This document shows, one piece after another, positions 1 to 5,910 of a stretch of 10,424 bases of DNA. Positions within the stretch are counted from its first letter, which is position 1; each line of letters opens with the position of its first letter. A program made the translations under genes and the position numbers. A model generated the notes under the pieces. That model was not told the DNA's origin and ran no database searches. It saw nothing but the letters and a program-made list of their open reading frames with translations. Source of the stretch: an uncultured Sutterella sp. (GTDB lineage: Bacteria; Pseudomonadota; Gammaproteobacteria; Burkholderiales; Burkholderiaceae_F); contig CAJJMF010000085.1 of NCBI GenBank assembly GCA_905192805.1, positions 1 to 10,424 of the forward strand. The letters are read 5' to 3'.

Positions 1-1
1 C

Positions 2-550
2 ACCCCGTTTGCGTGGGGGCTGTGTGCGGTGCTCGGGGTGCTGTTGGTGCAAAAAATCGCAGCCGCCCGCCACACCCCGCGGTTTGATCGGTTTCAACGC
101 CGCAGTGACCTCGCCCGTATCGGGACCTTAGCCTTGGGCGTTCTGTTGACGCTCACGGCGATTTTGACGAACACGCACGCGTGGGTGCTCTACTACCCCT
201 TGATGGTCACCGGGGGCTTTTTCCTTGTCTTTAGTTTGTCGCTCACCCAAGGGATGAGCGCCTGTGAAGTCTTAGCGCGTAAGGGCTGGGCAATGCAACA
301 CCCGGGCATCCCGTTTCCGCCCGAGGCCGTCGCCTACACGCGGCGCCTCACCCAAGTCTGGTGTGGCTTTTTTGTCCTCAATGGTTTCGTCGCCTACGCC
401 ACGATCCGCTGGGCCCAAGCGGGCGATGTGGCCCCGTGGGGCTGGTGGAATGGGTGCTTGAGTTACGTCGCGATGGGACTCCTCTTTGTCGGGGAGTGGC
501 TTTATCGTCGTGCCAAACTCCCGAGTCCCACCGGAGCGGCAATACGTTGA
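2..550 (+). CDS. apeG: COG4648 family inner-membrane protein of aryl polyene clusters, 5'-truncated by the window edge
   Basis: The reading frame is open to the window's left edge, so the true start lies upstream; a GTG at 29 is in frame but would cut into a hydrophobic segment, so I do not take it as the start. About 182 residues are visible. Hydrophobic stretches fit several membrane helices: the first residues, the LALGVLLTLTAIL region, the YYPLMVTGGFFLVFSL region, and two near the C-terminus. The tail carries the hallmarks of this family: YTRRLTQVWCGFFVLNG, then WNG followed by MGLLFVGEWLYRR. Family members sit next to the acyl-ACP ligase in APE and xanthomonadin-type clusters; their biochemical role is not known to me. 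The visible length is close to the usual total of about 190, so only a short N-terminal piece is probably missing. The symbol is assigned from family and position. Confidence 0.88.
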   Translation, partial: TPFAWGLCAVLGVLLVQKIAAARHTPRFDRFQRRSDLARIGTLALGVLLTLTAILTNTHAWVLYYPLMVTGGFFLVFSLSLTQGMSACEVLARKGWAMQHPGIPFPPEAVAYTRRLTQVWCGFFVLNGFVAYATIRWAQAGDVAPWGWWNGCLSYVAMGLLFVGEWLYRRAKLPSPTGAAIR

Positions 551-747
551 CCAAAGGGATCGTGCTGGGGCTCACCCCCGCGGACGCAAAGCGTCTCATT
601 GAGGGGCCCGCGAATCGTCGTTTGCCGAGTGGCGCTGCCCCGTCGGAGACGTCCACCAGAACCAATGCAACCAGCGCAACCAGCGCAACCCGCGAAACCA
701 CGGCGAACGTACCCGAAAAACCCTTCACCCCGAAGCGTTTGCGTTAA
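547..747 (+). CDS. doubtful small ORF (66 codons) between apeG and apeH
   Basis: A TTG at 547 overlaps the apeG stop codon (TTGA) and opens 66 codons ending at TAA 745-747, eleven bases before the ligase ATG. A GGAG at 533-536 sits 10 bases upstream of the TTG, so translation by coupling is possible. The product would be soluble; the first half (MTKGIVLGLTPADAKRLIEG) could be helical and the second half is Thr/Ala/Ser/Asn-rich low complexity from a 9-base repeat. I recognise no family. Against it: Thr is mostly ACC here, whereas the neighbouring genes strongly prefer ACG, and the start is weak. It may be simply spacer DNA that happens to be open. Kept because no other explanation covers this stretch. 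Confidence 0.2.
   Translation: MTKGIVLGLTPADAKRLIEGPANRRLPSGAAPSETSTRTNATSATSATRETTANVPEKPFTPKRLR
661..687 (+). repeat. 9-base tandem repeat, three units, in the apeG-apeH gap
   Basis: Units accaatgca, accagcgca and accagcgca follow each other directly, and a degenerate fourth (acccgcgaa) comes after. The unit length is a multiple of three, so a change in copy number would keep any overlapping frame open. It lies in the only long gap of the cluster seen here. Confidence 0.8.
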
Positions 748-750
748 GGA
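746..750 (+). promoter_or_regulatory. ribosome binding site that fixes the apeH start
   Basis: AAGGA lies 7 bases before the ATG at 758. The same frame is open further upstream to an ATG at 599, but the extra 53 residues would be Arg/Pro-rich and unlike any ligase N-terminus, so the site supports the start at 758. Confidence 0.6.
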
Positions 751-757
751 ATGTCTG

Positions 758-2296
758 ATGAGCTCTACGGATGCGTTTCTCCCTGACGAAGTCATGCCCC
801 CCGAACAATTTATTCCGGTCGCCGATTGGTTACGTGCGGCCGCCCAAACGCCCACGCGTCTCATTGCCGAGACGCCCCGAGGCGCGGTGACGGGCGAGCG
901 CTTTGTCGCGGATGTGCTTGAGGCGATCGAGGCGATTCGCCTGCATTTTCCTCAAAATCAGGCGGTCGATACGCTGATTGACTCGGGCGACTCCACCTAC
1001 GACTTTACGGTGCTCTTCATTGCGACGCTCGTGGCCGGGCACACGCCCATCTTAACCGGCAGCCCAGTGCTCGACAAGGCGATGAGCGCTTCGTCTGAGC
1101 GAGTGATGCGCCTTGTGCGCTCAAGGACAGAAACGGAAGCCCACCTCACGGTTGAGATGCCCACGCTCGTGGCCACCTGTGTGATTCCGGCGAGGGATCC
1201 GACGGTGCCCGTGACCCTGCCTCCCGTGAGCGCGATCCCCGCGCTCTCAGAGACGGCCACGCTCGTGCTCTACACCTCGGGGAGCTCCGGGGCGCCCAAG
1301 CGTATCGAGAAAACCCTGCAACAAATGCAGGCCGAAATGCACACCTGGGAAAGCGATCGGTTTCAAACCCGCTGGGATGTGGACGATTACGACGGGGCCT
1401 ACGTGGCGATGACGGTCGATCCGCACCATCTCTATGGGCTCACCTTTGGGGTCTTTTATCCCATGTCTGGCGCGATGGTGATGGTGGACGAGCGCCTGCG
1501 CTACGAAGAGCAGTGTGTGGCCTTGGGAGAACGCCTCGCGACGTCGGATAAACGCTGGGTGCTCGTGACGACCCCCACCTTTATGGAACGCCTCTCGATG
1601 CCGATGACGCATCCGCCCCTCTCAGGGATGAGCGCGGGTGGGGTCTTAACCGAGCGCGCGTGGGAGCATTGGTGCCGCTTCGTTGGGGTGCCGTTGGACG
1701 AAATTTATGGCTCGACCGAGACAGGGGTCGTGGGACACCGCTACCATCGGTTTGAGGATCGGGTGGCCGTTGCGGAGCACCCTTGGCGCATCACGACGAT
1801 GGCAACGATTACGCTTGAAACGCATGAAGGGGAAACCCGGGCGCGGTTACGTAGCCCCTTACTTCCGGCGGACGAAGCCCCAGCGGGGCGCCTATTGGAC
1901 GACCGACTGACGCTAGAGGGCGAACGCGCGTTTCGCCTCTTGGGTCGCGCGGATCGGATTGTGAAAGTGGGCGAAGAGCGGATCAGTTTGGCGGACGTGG
2001 AAGCGGCCCTCAAAACGACGTTGGGGCTCACGGCCTACTGCTGTCGGGTGCGACGCGCGGGGCGCGATCAAATCGGGGCGGTGGTGGTGAGAGCTACATC
2101 CCCCACGTATGACCCGAGTGCGCATATACCCTACCGGGCGGCCTTACGGGGGGTCTTAGCGCCCTTGGCGATTCCGCGACTCTGGCGCTCGGTCGACGAG
2201 TTACCTACGAACGCGCGCGGTAAAGTGGATCGTGTGGCCTGTGAGGCCCTCTTTCGGGAGGTGCCCGACGCACGAGGAGAACGAAATGACGAATGA
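758..2296 (+). CDS. apeH: AMP-dependent acyl-ACP ligase that loads the aromatic starter unit
   Basis: A 512-residue member of the ANL adenylating superfamily. Visible core motifs: the phosphate-binding loop YTSGSSGAPK from residue 172, the adenine-pocket motif YGSTETG at 317-323, the hinge GRADRIVKVGEERIS at 396-410, and the C-terminal PTNARGKVDR whose Lys489 is the expected catalytic lysine of adenylate formation. In APE pathways this enzyme activates an aryl acid (4-hydroxybenzoate- or coumarate-type) with ATP and transfers it to the 4'-phosphopantetheine of an ACP in the cytoplasm; the exact substrate cannot be read here. The last 11 bases overlap the dehydratase gene, suggesting coupled translation. 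No core motif is missing. Without its neighbours it might be called a generic acyl-CoA synthetase, but the flanking COG4648 protein and hotdog dehydratase make the APE assignment strong. Confidence 0.93.
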   Translation: MSSTDAFLPDEVMPPEQFIPVADWLRAAAQTPTRLIAETPRGAVTGERFVADVLEAIEAIRLHFPQNQAVDTLIDSGDSTYDFTVLFIATLVAGHTPILTGSPVLDKAMSASSERVMRLVRSRTETEAHLTVEMPTLVATCVIPARDPTVPVTLPPVSAIPALSETATLVLYTSGSSGAPKRIEKTLQQMQAEMHTWESDRFQTRWDVDDYDGAYVAMTVDPHHLYGLTFGVFYPMSGAMVMVDERLRYEEQCVALGERLATSDKRWVLVTTPTFMERLSMPMTHPPLSGMSAGGVLTERAWEHWCRFVGVPLDEIYGSTETGVVGHRYHRFEDRVAVAEHPWRITTMATITLETHEGETRARLRSPLLPADEAPAGRLLDDRLTLEGERAFRLLGRADRIVKVGEERISLADVEAALKTTLGLTAYCCRVRRAGRDQIGAVVVRATSPTYDPSAHIPYRAALRGVLAPLAIPRLWRSVDELPTNARGKVDRVACEALFREVPDARGERNDE

Positions 2297-2735
2297 GGAT
2301 ACGATGCGTTGTCCAACGCTCAATTGGACGGCGATGAGCGAGGAGTCGTGTACGGTGCGCTTTGCGCTCGCGGAGCGCCCAGGGGTCTTTGCAGGGCACT
2401 TCCCGACGCAGGCTGTGTTGCCGGGGGTTGTGCAAGTGCGCTGGGTGCGTGAGGTGTTACGCGCTTGGGAAGGGCGACGGAGTAGCGCTCAGGGGCTCGA
2501 GCCCCTGACGTTGAGCGCCATTACGCAGATGAAGTTTGTGAAACCCGTGATGCCCGAGGATACGGTCGAACTCGTCTTAACGCGCGGGAAAACGTCCCCG
2601 ACGGTAATTGAATTTCATTATTACGCCCTGCGTGGGGGCGAGCGACTCTTAACCGCACAAGGGAAGGTACGCACGCATCGTGCGCTCGTTCTGGGCGACA
2701 CGATAGTACCCAACCAACGCGAGGGCGCCTTATGA
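2286..2735 (+). CDS. apeI: hotdog-fold 3-hydroxyacyl-ACP dehydratase subunit (FabZ/ApeI-like)
   Basis: 149 residues, normal for a single hotdog domain. The start at 2286 has GAGGAG at 2274-2279, six bases upstream. The FabZ-type signature GHFPTQAVLPGVVQVRWV is present, with the catalytic-type histidine at His38. In FabZ the partner acid (Glu) sits 14 residues after that histidine; here that position is Arg52. In the E. coli APE pathway ApeI works as a heterodimer with a second dehydratase, ApeP, removing water from each 3-hydroxyacyl-ACP to build the conjugated chain; the partner is not in this window. It overlaps the ligase by 11 bases and the next gene by 4 (ATGA). It could instead be a catalytically weak or structural subunit, given the missing acid. 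Family assignment is firm, activity less so. Confidence 0.88.
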   Translation: MTNEDTMRCPTLNWTAMSEESCTVRFALAERPGVFAGHFPTQAVLPGVVQVRWVREVLRAWEGRRSSAQGLEPLTLSAITQMKFVKPVMPEDTVELVLTRGKTSPTVIEFHYYALRGGERLLTAQGKVRTHRALVLGDTIVPNQREGAL

Positions 2736-4642
2736 GTCGCCCCGTGAACCCCGCCGAGCACCAGGGCTACTATGTGCTCATTCCCTGCTACAACCATGGA
2801 GCGACGCTCGCAGGGGTGGTTGAGGCGATTCAACGCCTAACGCTGCCCGCCGGGATCGACGCGACGACGCTCCCCATTTTGATTGTGGATGATGGCAGTA
2901 ACGAGGCAACCGCCCGCGAAATTGATCGGTTAGCCGCCGAAAACCCCTCGGTGACGGCGCTCCACTTAGCCGTCAATTCCGGCAAAGGCGAAGCCGTCTT
3001 AGCGGGTCTTCGCTGGGGGCAGGACGCAGGGCTCACGCATGCCTTACAGGTCGATGCGGATGGGCAGCACGAGATCGCGAAAGTGGCGGACTTAATCAGC
3101 ACGTCGCTCGCTGAACCCGAGGCGCTCGTCTCAGGGCGCCCGGTGTATGACGCGTCCGTTCCCAAAGGCCGCTTAATCGGCCGCTACGTGACGCACGTCT
3201 GGGTCTGGATTGAAACCTGGTCCTTAACGATTAAAGATAGCCTTTGTGGGTTTCGCGTTTATCCCGTTGCGCGTACGCTCGCGGCCGCTGCCCCCGATCG
3301 GTTTTTCCTGTTAGGGAAACTCGGGCGCCGCATGGACTTTGACATTGAAATCATGGTGCGCTACTACTGGACGGACGGCGTGGTGCGCTTTGTCCCCACG
3401 GCCGTGGTCTACCCCGAAGGGGGCATTTCGCACTTTAATGTCTGGCGCGATAACCTACGCATCAGTGCGATGCACACGCGGCTCTGTATCGCGTCCTTTT
3501 TTGCGATGCCTGCTCGCGTTTGGCGTCAGCTGACGGGTAAAACCGATCACCGAGCGGAGGGTGACGTAGCCGTTGCTTCCGCGTCGAGCCACTGGGCGAC
3601 GATGAAAGAGCGTCGTGCGTTAGTGGGCATCCTCGGGTTTGAAATTCTCTATGGGCTCTATCGCCTAGGCGGTCGGGCGTTCTTTAATGCCGTGCTCTTT
3701 CCCGTGATGCTCGTTTTTTGGCTCACCGGTCGTCGCCAGCGACAAGCGATTGAACACTTTCTCTCGCGGGTACAGTGGGCACGAAGCCAAGCGGGGCGTG
3801 GTACCACCGACGTAACGAGTTTTGACGTCTTTCAAACGTTTGGCCACAGTATTCTCGACCGGTTGCTCGCGTGGCGAGGCGAATTGCGTCTTGGCACGGG
3901 TGTGACCTTTGCGGACGAACGCTCCCGCCAAACCCTCGTTCCGAGTCAGCCGGGCGAACGGGGGAAACTCCTCTTCGTTTCGCACTTAGGGGTGGCTGAA
4001 GCCTGCCGCGCGATCGCGGCCTTGGATCGCCACCAAGTCGTGAACGTCTTAATGTTTGAAGCGCATGCGCAACACTTTAAACGCATGATGGCCAAATGGG
4101 CGCCGGACTCACAAACCGCGATTTGGGCGGTGGATGACTTGGGGCCCGATACCTTAGAGGCGCTCGAAGCGGCGCTCAATCGTGGCGAATGGATTGCGAT
4201 TGCGGCGGACCGACTGCCTGTCACGGAAGGCCGCGAGGGCGGGAGCCATAACACCGTGACGGTGCCCTTCTTGGGGGCGCCTGCACGCTTTCCGATTGGC
4301 CCCTACGTGTTAGCGGAATGCCTGAAAGCCGCCGTCGTGACGCTCTTTGCGGTACGCACGGGCGACACCATTACGATTCATTCGGCCCCCTTTGCGGAGC
4401 GCATCGAACGCGAAGTGGTGCCGGGCATGAGTCGTCGCGAAGCGCGACGTCGCCACTATCGCACGTGGGCCCAACGCTATGCGGAAGTCTTGGGCCAGAT
4501 GGCCGTCGCGTACCCGCAGAATTGGTTTAATTTTTACGATGTGTGGGCGGGCGTGACGGAGAGCGAACGGGCGGTGAATGACACCTCCGAGATGCGATCT
4601 CGCACGAGCGCCACACACGGGGAGGACACCCCCCATGACTAA
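2732..4642 (+). CDS. apeJ: bifunctional GT2 glycosyltransferase fused to LpxL/HtrB-type lysophospholipid acyltransferase
   Basis: 636 residues with two domains. Residues ~12-250 are a GT-A family 2 glycosyltransferase: IPCYNHG at 17-23, VDDGS at 52-56 and DADGQH at 108-113, the DXD-type nucleotide-sugar and metal site. After a linker around 268-290 comes an LPLAT domain of the lipid A late-acyltransferase kind: a hydrophobic membrane-anchor stretch at ~316-333, the HX4E catalytic motif HLGVAE at 418-423, and PQNWF at 595-599, a late mark of this family. The domain probably acts at the cytoplasmic face of the inner membrane, transferring an acyl chain, while the GT2 domain transfers a sugar or prenyl-linked group. 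Published APE lipids carry sugar and long-chain acyl parts, which fits, but donor and acceptor cannot be read from sequence. The start overlaps the dehydratase stop (ATGA). This fused architecture is usual in APE clusters. Confidence 0.92.
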   Translation: MSRPVNPAEHQGYYVLIPCYNHGATLAGVVEAIQRLTLPAGIDATTLPILIVDDGSNEATAREIDRLAAENPSVTALHLAVNSGKGEAVLAGLRWGQDAGLTHALQVDADGQHEIAKVADLISTSLAEPEALVSGRPVYDASVPKGRLIGRYVTHVWVWIETWSLTIKDSLCGFRVYPVARTLAAAAPDRFFLLGKLGRRMDFDIEIMVRYYWTDGVVRFVPTAVVYPEGGISHFNVWRDNLRISAMHTRLCIASFFAMPARVWRQLTGKTDHRAEGDVAVASASSHWATMKERRALVGILGFEILYGLYRLGGRAFFNAVLFPVMLVFWLTGRRQRQAIEHFLSRVQWARSQAGRGTTDVTSFDVFQTFGHSILDRLLAWRGELRLGTGVTFADERSRQTLVPSQPGERGKLLFVSHLGVAEACRAIAALDRHQVVNVLMFEAHAQHFKRMMAKWAPDSQTAIWAVDDLGPDTLEALEAALNRGEWIAIAADRLPVTEGREGGSHNTVTVPFLGAPARFPIGPYVLAECLKAAVVTLFAVRTGDTITIHSAPFAERIEREVVPGMSRREARRRHYRTWAQRYAEVLGQMAVAYPQNWFNFYDVWAGVTESERAVNDTSEMRSRTSATHGEDTPHD

Positions 4643-5126
4643 GCACGCCACGCTTTTTGCCGAGACCACGATCGAGGTGATCCCATCCTTTCACGAGGCA
4701 GACCCTCTAGGGGTCGTTTGGCATGGCAACTACCTCAAATACTTTGAACGCGCCCGCGAAGTGCTCTTTCGGGCCCTTCACTACGACTACCAAACAATGC
4801 GTGAGACGGGCTACGCTTGGCCCGTGATTCATGTGGACCTTGACTACCGCCGGGCGATGGTGGTCGAATCCCCGTATCGGGTCTGGGTAGGGATTGTCGA
4901 AATCGAAAACCGCTTAGTGACCCGTTATCAGATTCGCGAGGGGGGGCTCGCGACCGAGAGCCCTCTCGTGGGGGCACAGGTCCTCACAGAGCGTCGTCCC
5001 AAAGGGCTCATTGCCGTGGGCGAAGTCGTACAGATGGCGATGGACATTCATACCCGCGAGGGGCAGGTGGTCTCGCCTAAAATCCTCTTTGAAAAACTAG
5101 GAGTGCCGTATCCATGGGAAGCGTAA
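4635..5126 (+). CDS. apeK: hotdog acyl thioesterase (4-hydroxybenzoyl-CoA thioesterase/YbgC type)
   Basis: 163 residues, a single hotdog domain. The family signature ADPLGVVWHGNYLKYFERAR lies at residues 22-41; Asp23 is the position of the catalytic aspartate in 4HBT enzymes, and HGNY matches the usual H-x-N-Y. The start at 4635 has GGAGG at 4621-4625, nine bases upstream, and overlaps the preceding gene by 8 bases. Expected reaction: hydrolysis of an acyl or aroyl thioester (CoA or ACP). In the APE context it may clear stalled chains from ACPs or release intermediates; I infer this from position, and the substrate is open. It overlaps the LolA-like gene by 13 bases. Confidence 0.9.
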   Translation: MTKHATLFAETTIEVIPSFHEADPLGVVWHGNYLKYFERAREVLFRALHYDYQTMRETGYAWPVIHVDLDYRRAMVVESPYRVWVGIVEIENRLVTRYQIREGGLATESPLVGAQVLTERRPKGLIAVGEVVQMAMDIHTREGQVVSPKILFEKLGVPYPWEA

Positions 5127-5869
5127 ACGTCAAAGGGGGCCGTTGGGCCCGGCAATGCGTGGTGGCCTTGAGTGGCTTCACGTTAGGGATGGGGATGCTG
5201 ATAGGGATGGTGCCCCAAGGCTTGGCGGCGGAGTCCCCCGTCGCCAATACGGTATCCAATACCGCTACGGAAAGCTCGGTCGCCGAGACGCTCGCCAAAC
5301 TCACCGAGGGCGGGTGGAGGGACGCACGAGGCGACCGCCAGGTCCTCGCGACAACGCTCAAAGCGGGGCTCATTACGCGGGCCAACTTTGTGATGCGCCG
5401 CACCTTTCACGCGCAAGGCTTAACCCTCACGAGCCGTGGGGACGTCGATGCCACGAATCCCAACGAATGGGTGTGGAACCAAACGCGACCCTTCCCCCAA
5501 CGCTATCGCGTTAAGGGCACCACGATTACGGTGGAACGTGCGGGCGCGGCGCCCGAGGTGATGGACTTGAATGGGAACCCTCAGGTCGCTCAGTTTGCGT
5601 CGCTCTTTAAAGGACTCGTGACGCTTGACGTGAGTGCGATCGAAGCGCACTTTACAGTGGACGCGTTTTTGCGGGACCCGAAAGGCAAAGGTTGGATCGC
5701 GGTCTTACACCCCACGGAGGCACTCTTAGCGAAAGCCTTTCGTCAGGTGGTGTTGCGCGGCAACCCGACGCTCAGTGCGATCGAATTGTTGACGCCCGAT
5801 GGGGACGCCACCGCGGTGACGTTAAGCCCCTATACGCCCGCTGAGTCGGCTGGGGCACCCACCCCCTAG
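5114..5869 (+). CDS. apeL: LolA-like periplasmic carrier protein with Sec signal peptide
   Basis: 251 residues. The N-terminus is a clear Sec signal: basic residues up to Arg13, a hydrophobic core at ~16-33, and a likely cleavage after Ala39 (GLAA). A low-complexity Asn/Thr/Ser/Ala stretch (ANTVSNTATESS) follows before the mature domain. Residues ~95-240 look like the LolA fold, with alternating strands typical of outer-membrane lipoprotein carriers (LTSRGDVDATNPNEWVWNQ, then the QRYRVKGTTITVE region). There is no lipobox, so it should be soluble in the periplasm. APE clusters regularly encode such a protein beside the MMPL exporter and a DUF3261 lipoprotein, suggesting that it ferries the hydrophobic pigment lipid or an associated lipoprotein to the outer membrane. 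Overlap with the thioesterase gene is 13 bases; TAGGAG at 5098-5103 is the likely ribosome binding site. Confidence 0.88.
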   Translation: MGSVNVKGGRWARQCVVALSGFTLGMGMLIGMVPQGLAAESPVANTVSNTATESSVAETLAKLTEGGWRDARGDRQVLATTLKAGLITRANFVMRRTFHAQGLTLTSRGDVDATNPNEWVWNQTRPFPQRYRVKGTTITVERAGAAPEVMDLNGNPQVAQFASLFKGLVTLDVSAIEAHFTVDAFLRDPKGKGWIAVLHPTEALLAKAFRQVVLRGNPTLSAIELLTPDGDATAVTLSPYTPAESAGAPTP

Positions 5870-5895
5870 GTAGGGCGGGGGGCTTGCGTGTTCTG

Positions 5896-5903
5896 AAGGA
5901 GGG
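5896..5903 (+). promoter_or_regulatory. strong Shine-Dalgarno of apeM in a 41-base intergenic gap
   Basis: AAGGAGGG ends 7 bases before the apeM ATG. It is the best ribosome binding site in the window and occurs where the overlapping chain of genes is broken, so the exporter is probably translated independently of apeL. The gap 5870-5910 is otherwise G-rich, with no T-run that would make a terminator. Confidence 0.75.
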
Positions 5904-5910
5904 TTAACGC

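Noticed and set aside
599..757. N-terminal extension of the ligase from the ATG at 599
   Set aside because: The added 53 residues are Arg/Pro/Gln-rich, unlike the family N-terminus, and AAGGA sits at the right distance from the ATG at 758.
378..864. Long open frames on the - strand across the apeG-apeH gap
   Set aside because: They overlap real genes, have no recognisable family, and reflect few stop codons in GC-rich DNA; the Ala/Val/Gly repeats come from the 9-base repeat.
4578..4634. Thioesterase start at the ATG at 4578
   Set aside because: It would deeply overlap the preceding gene and add a non-homologous stretch; the ATG at 4635 has a GGAGG site and matches the family length.
5862..5886. 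Possible hairpin (CCCCCTAGG...GGGGGG) after the apeL stop as a terminator
   Set aside because: The pairing is imperfect, there is no T-run after it, and the next gene follows at once; at most a weak structure.
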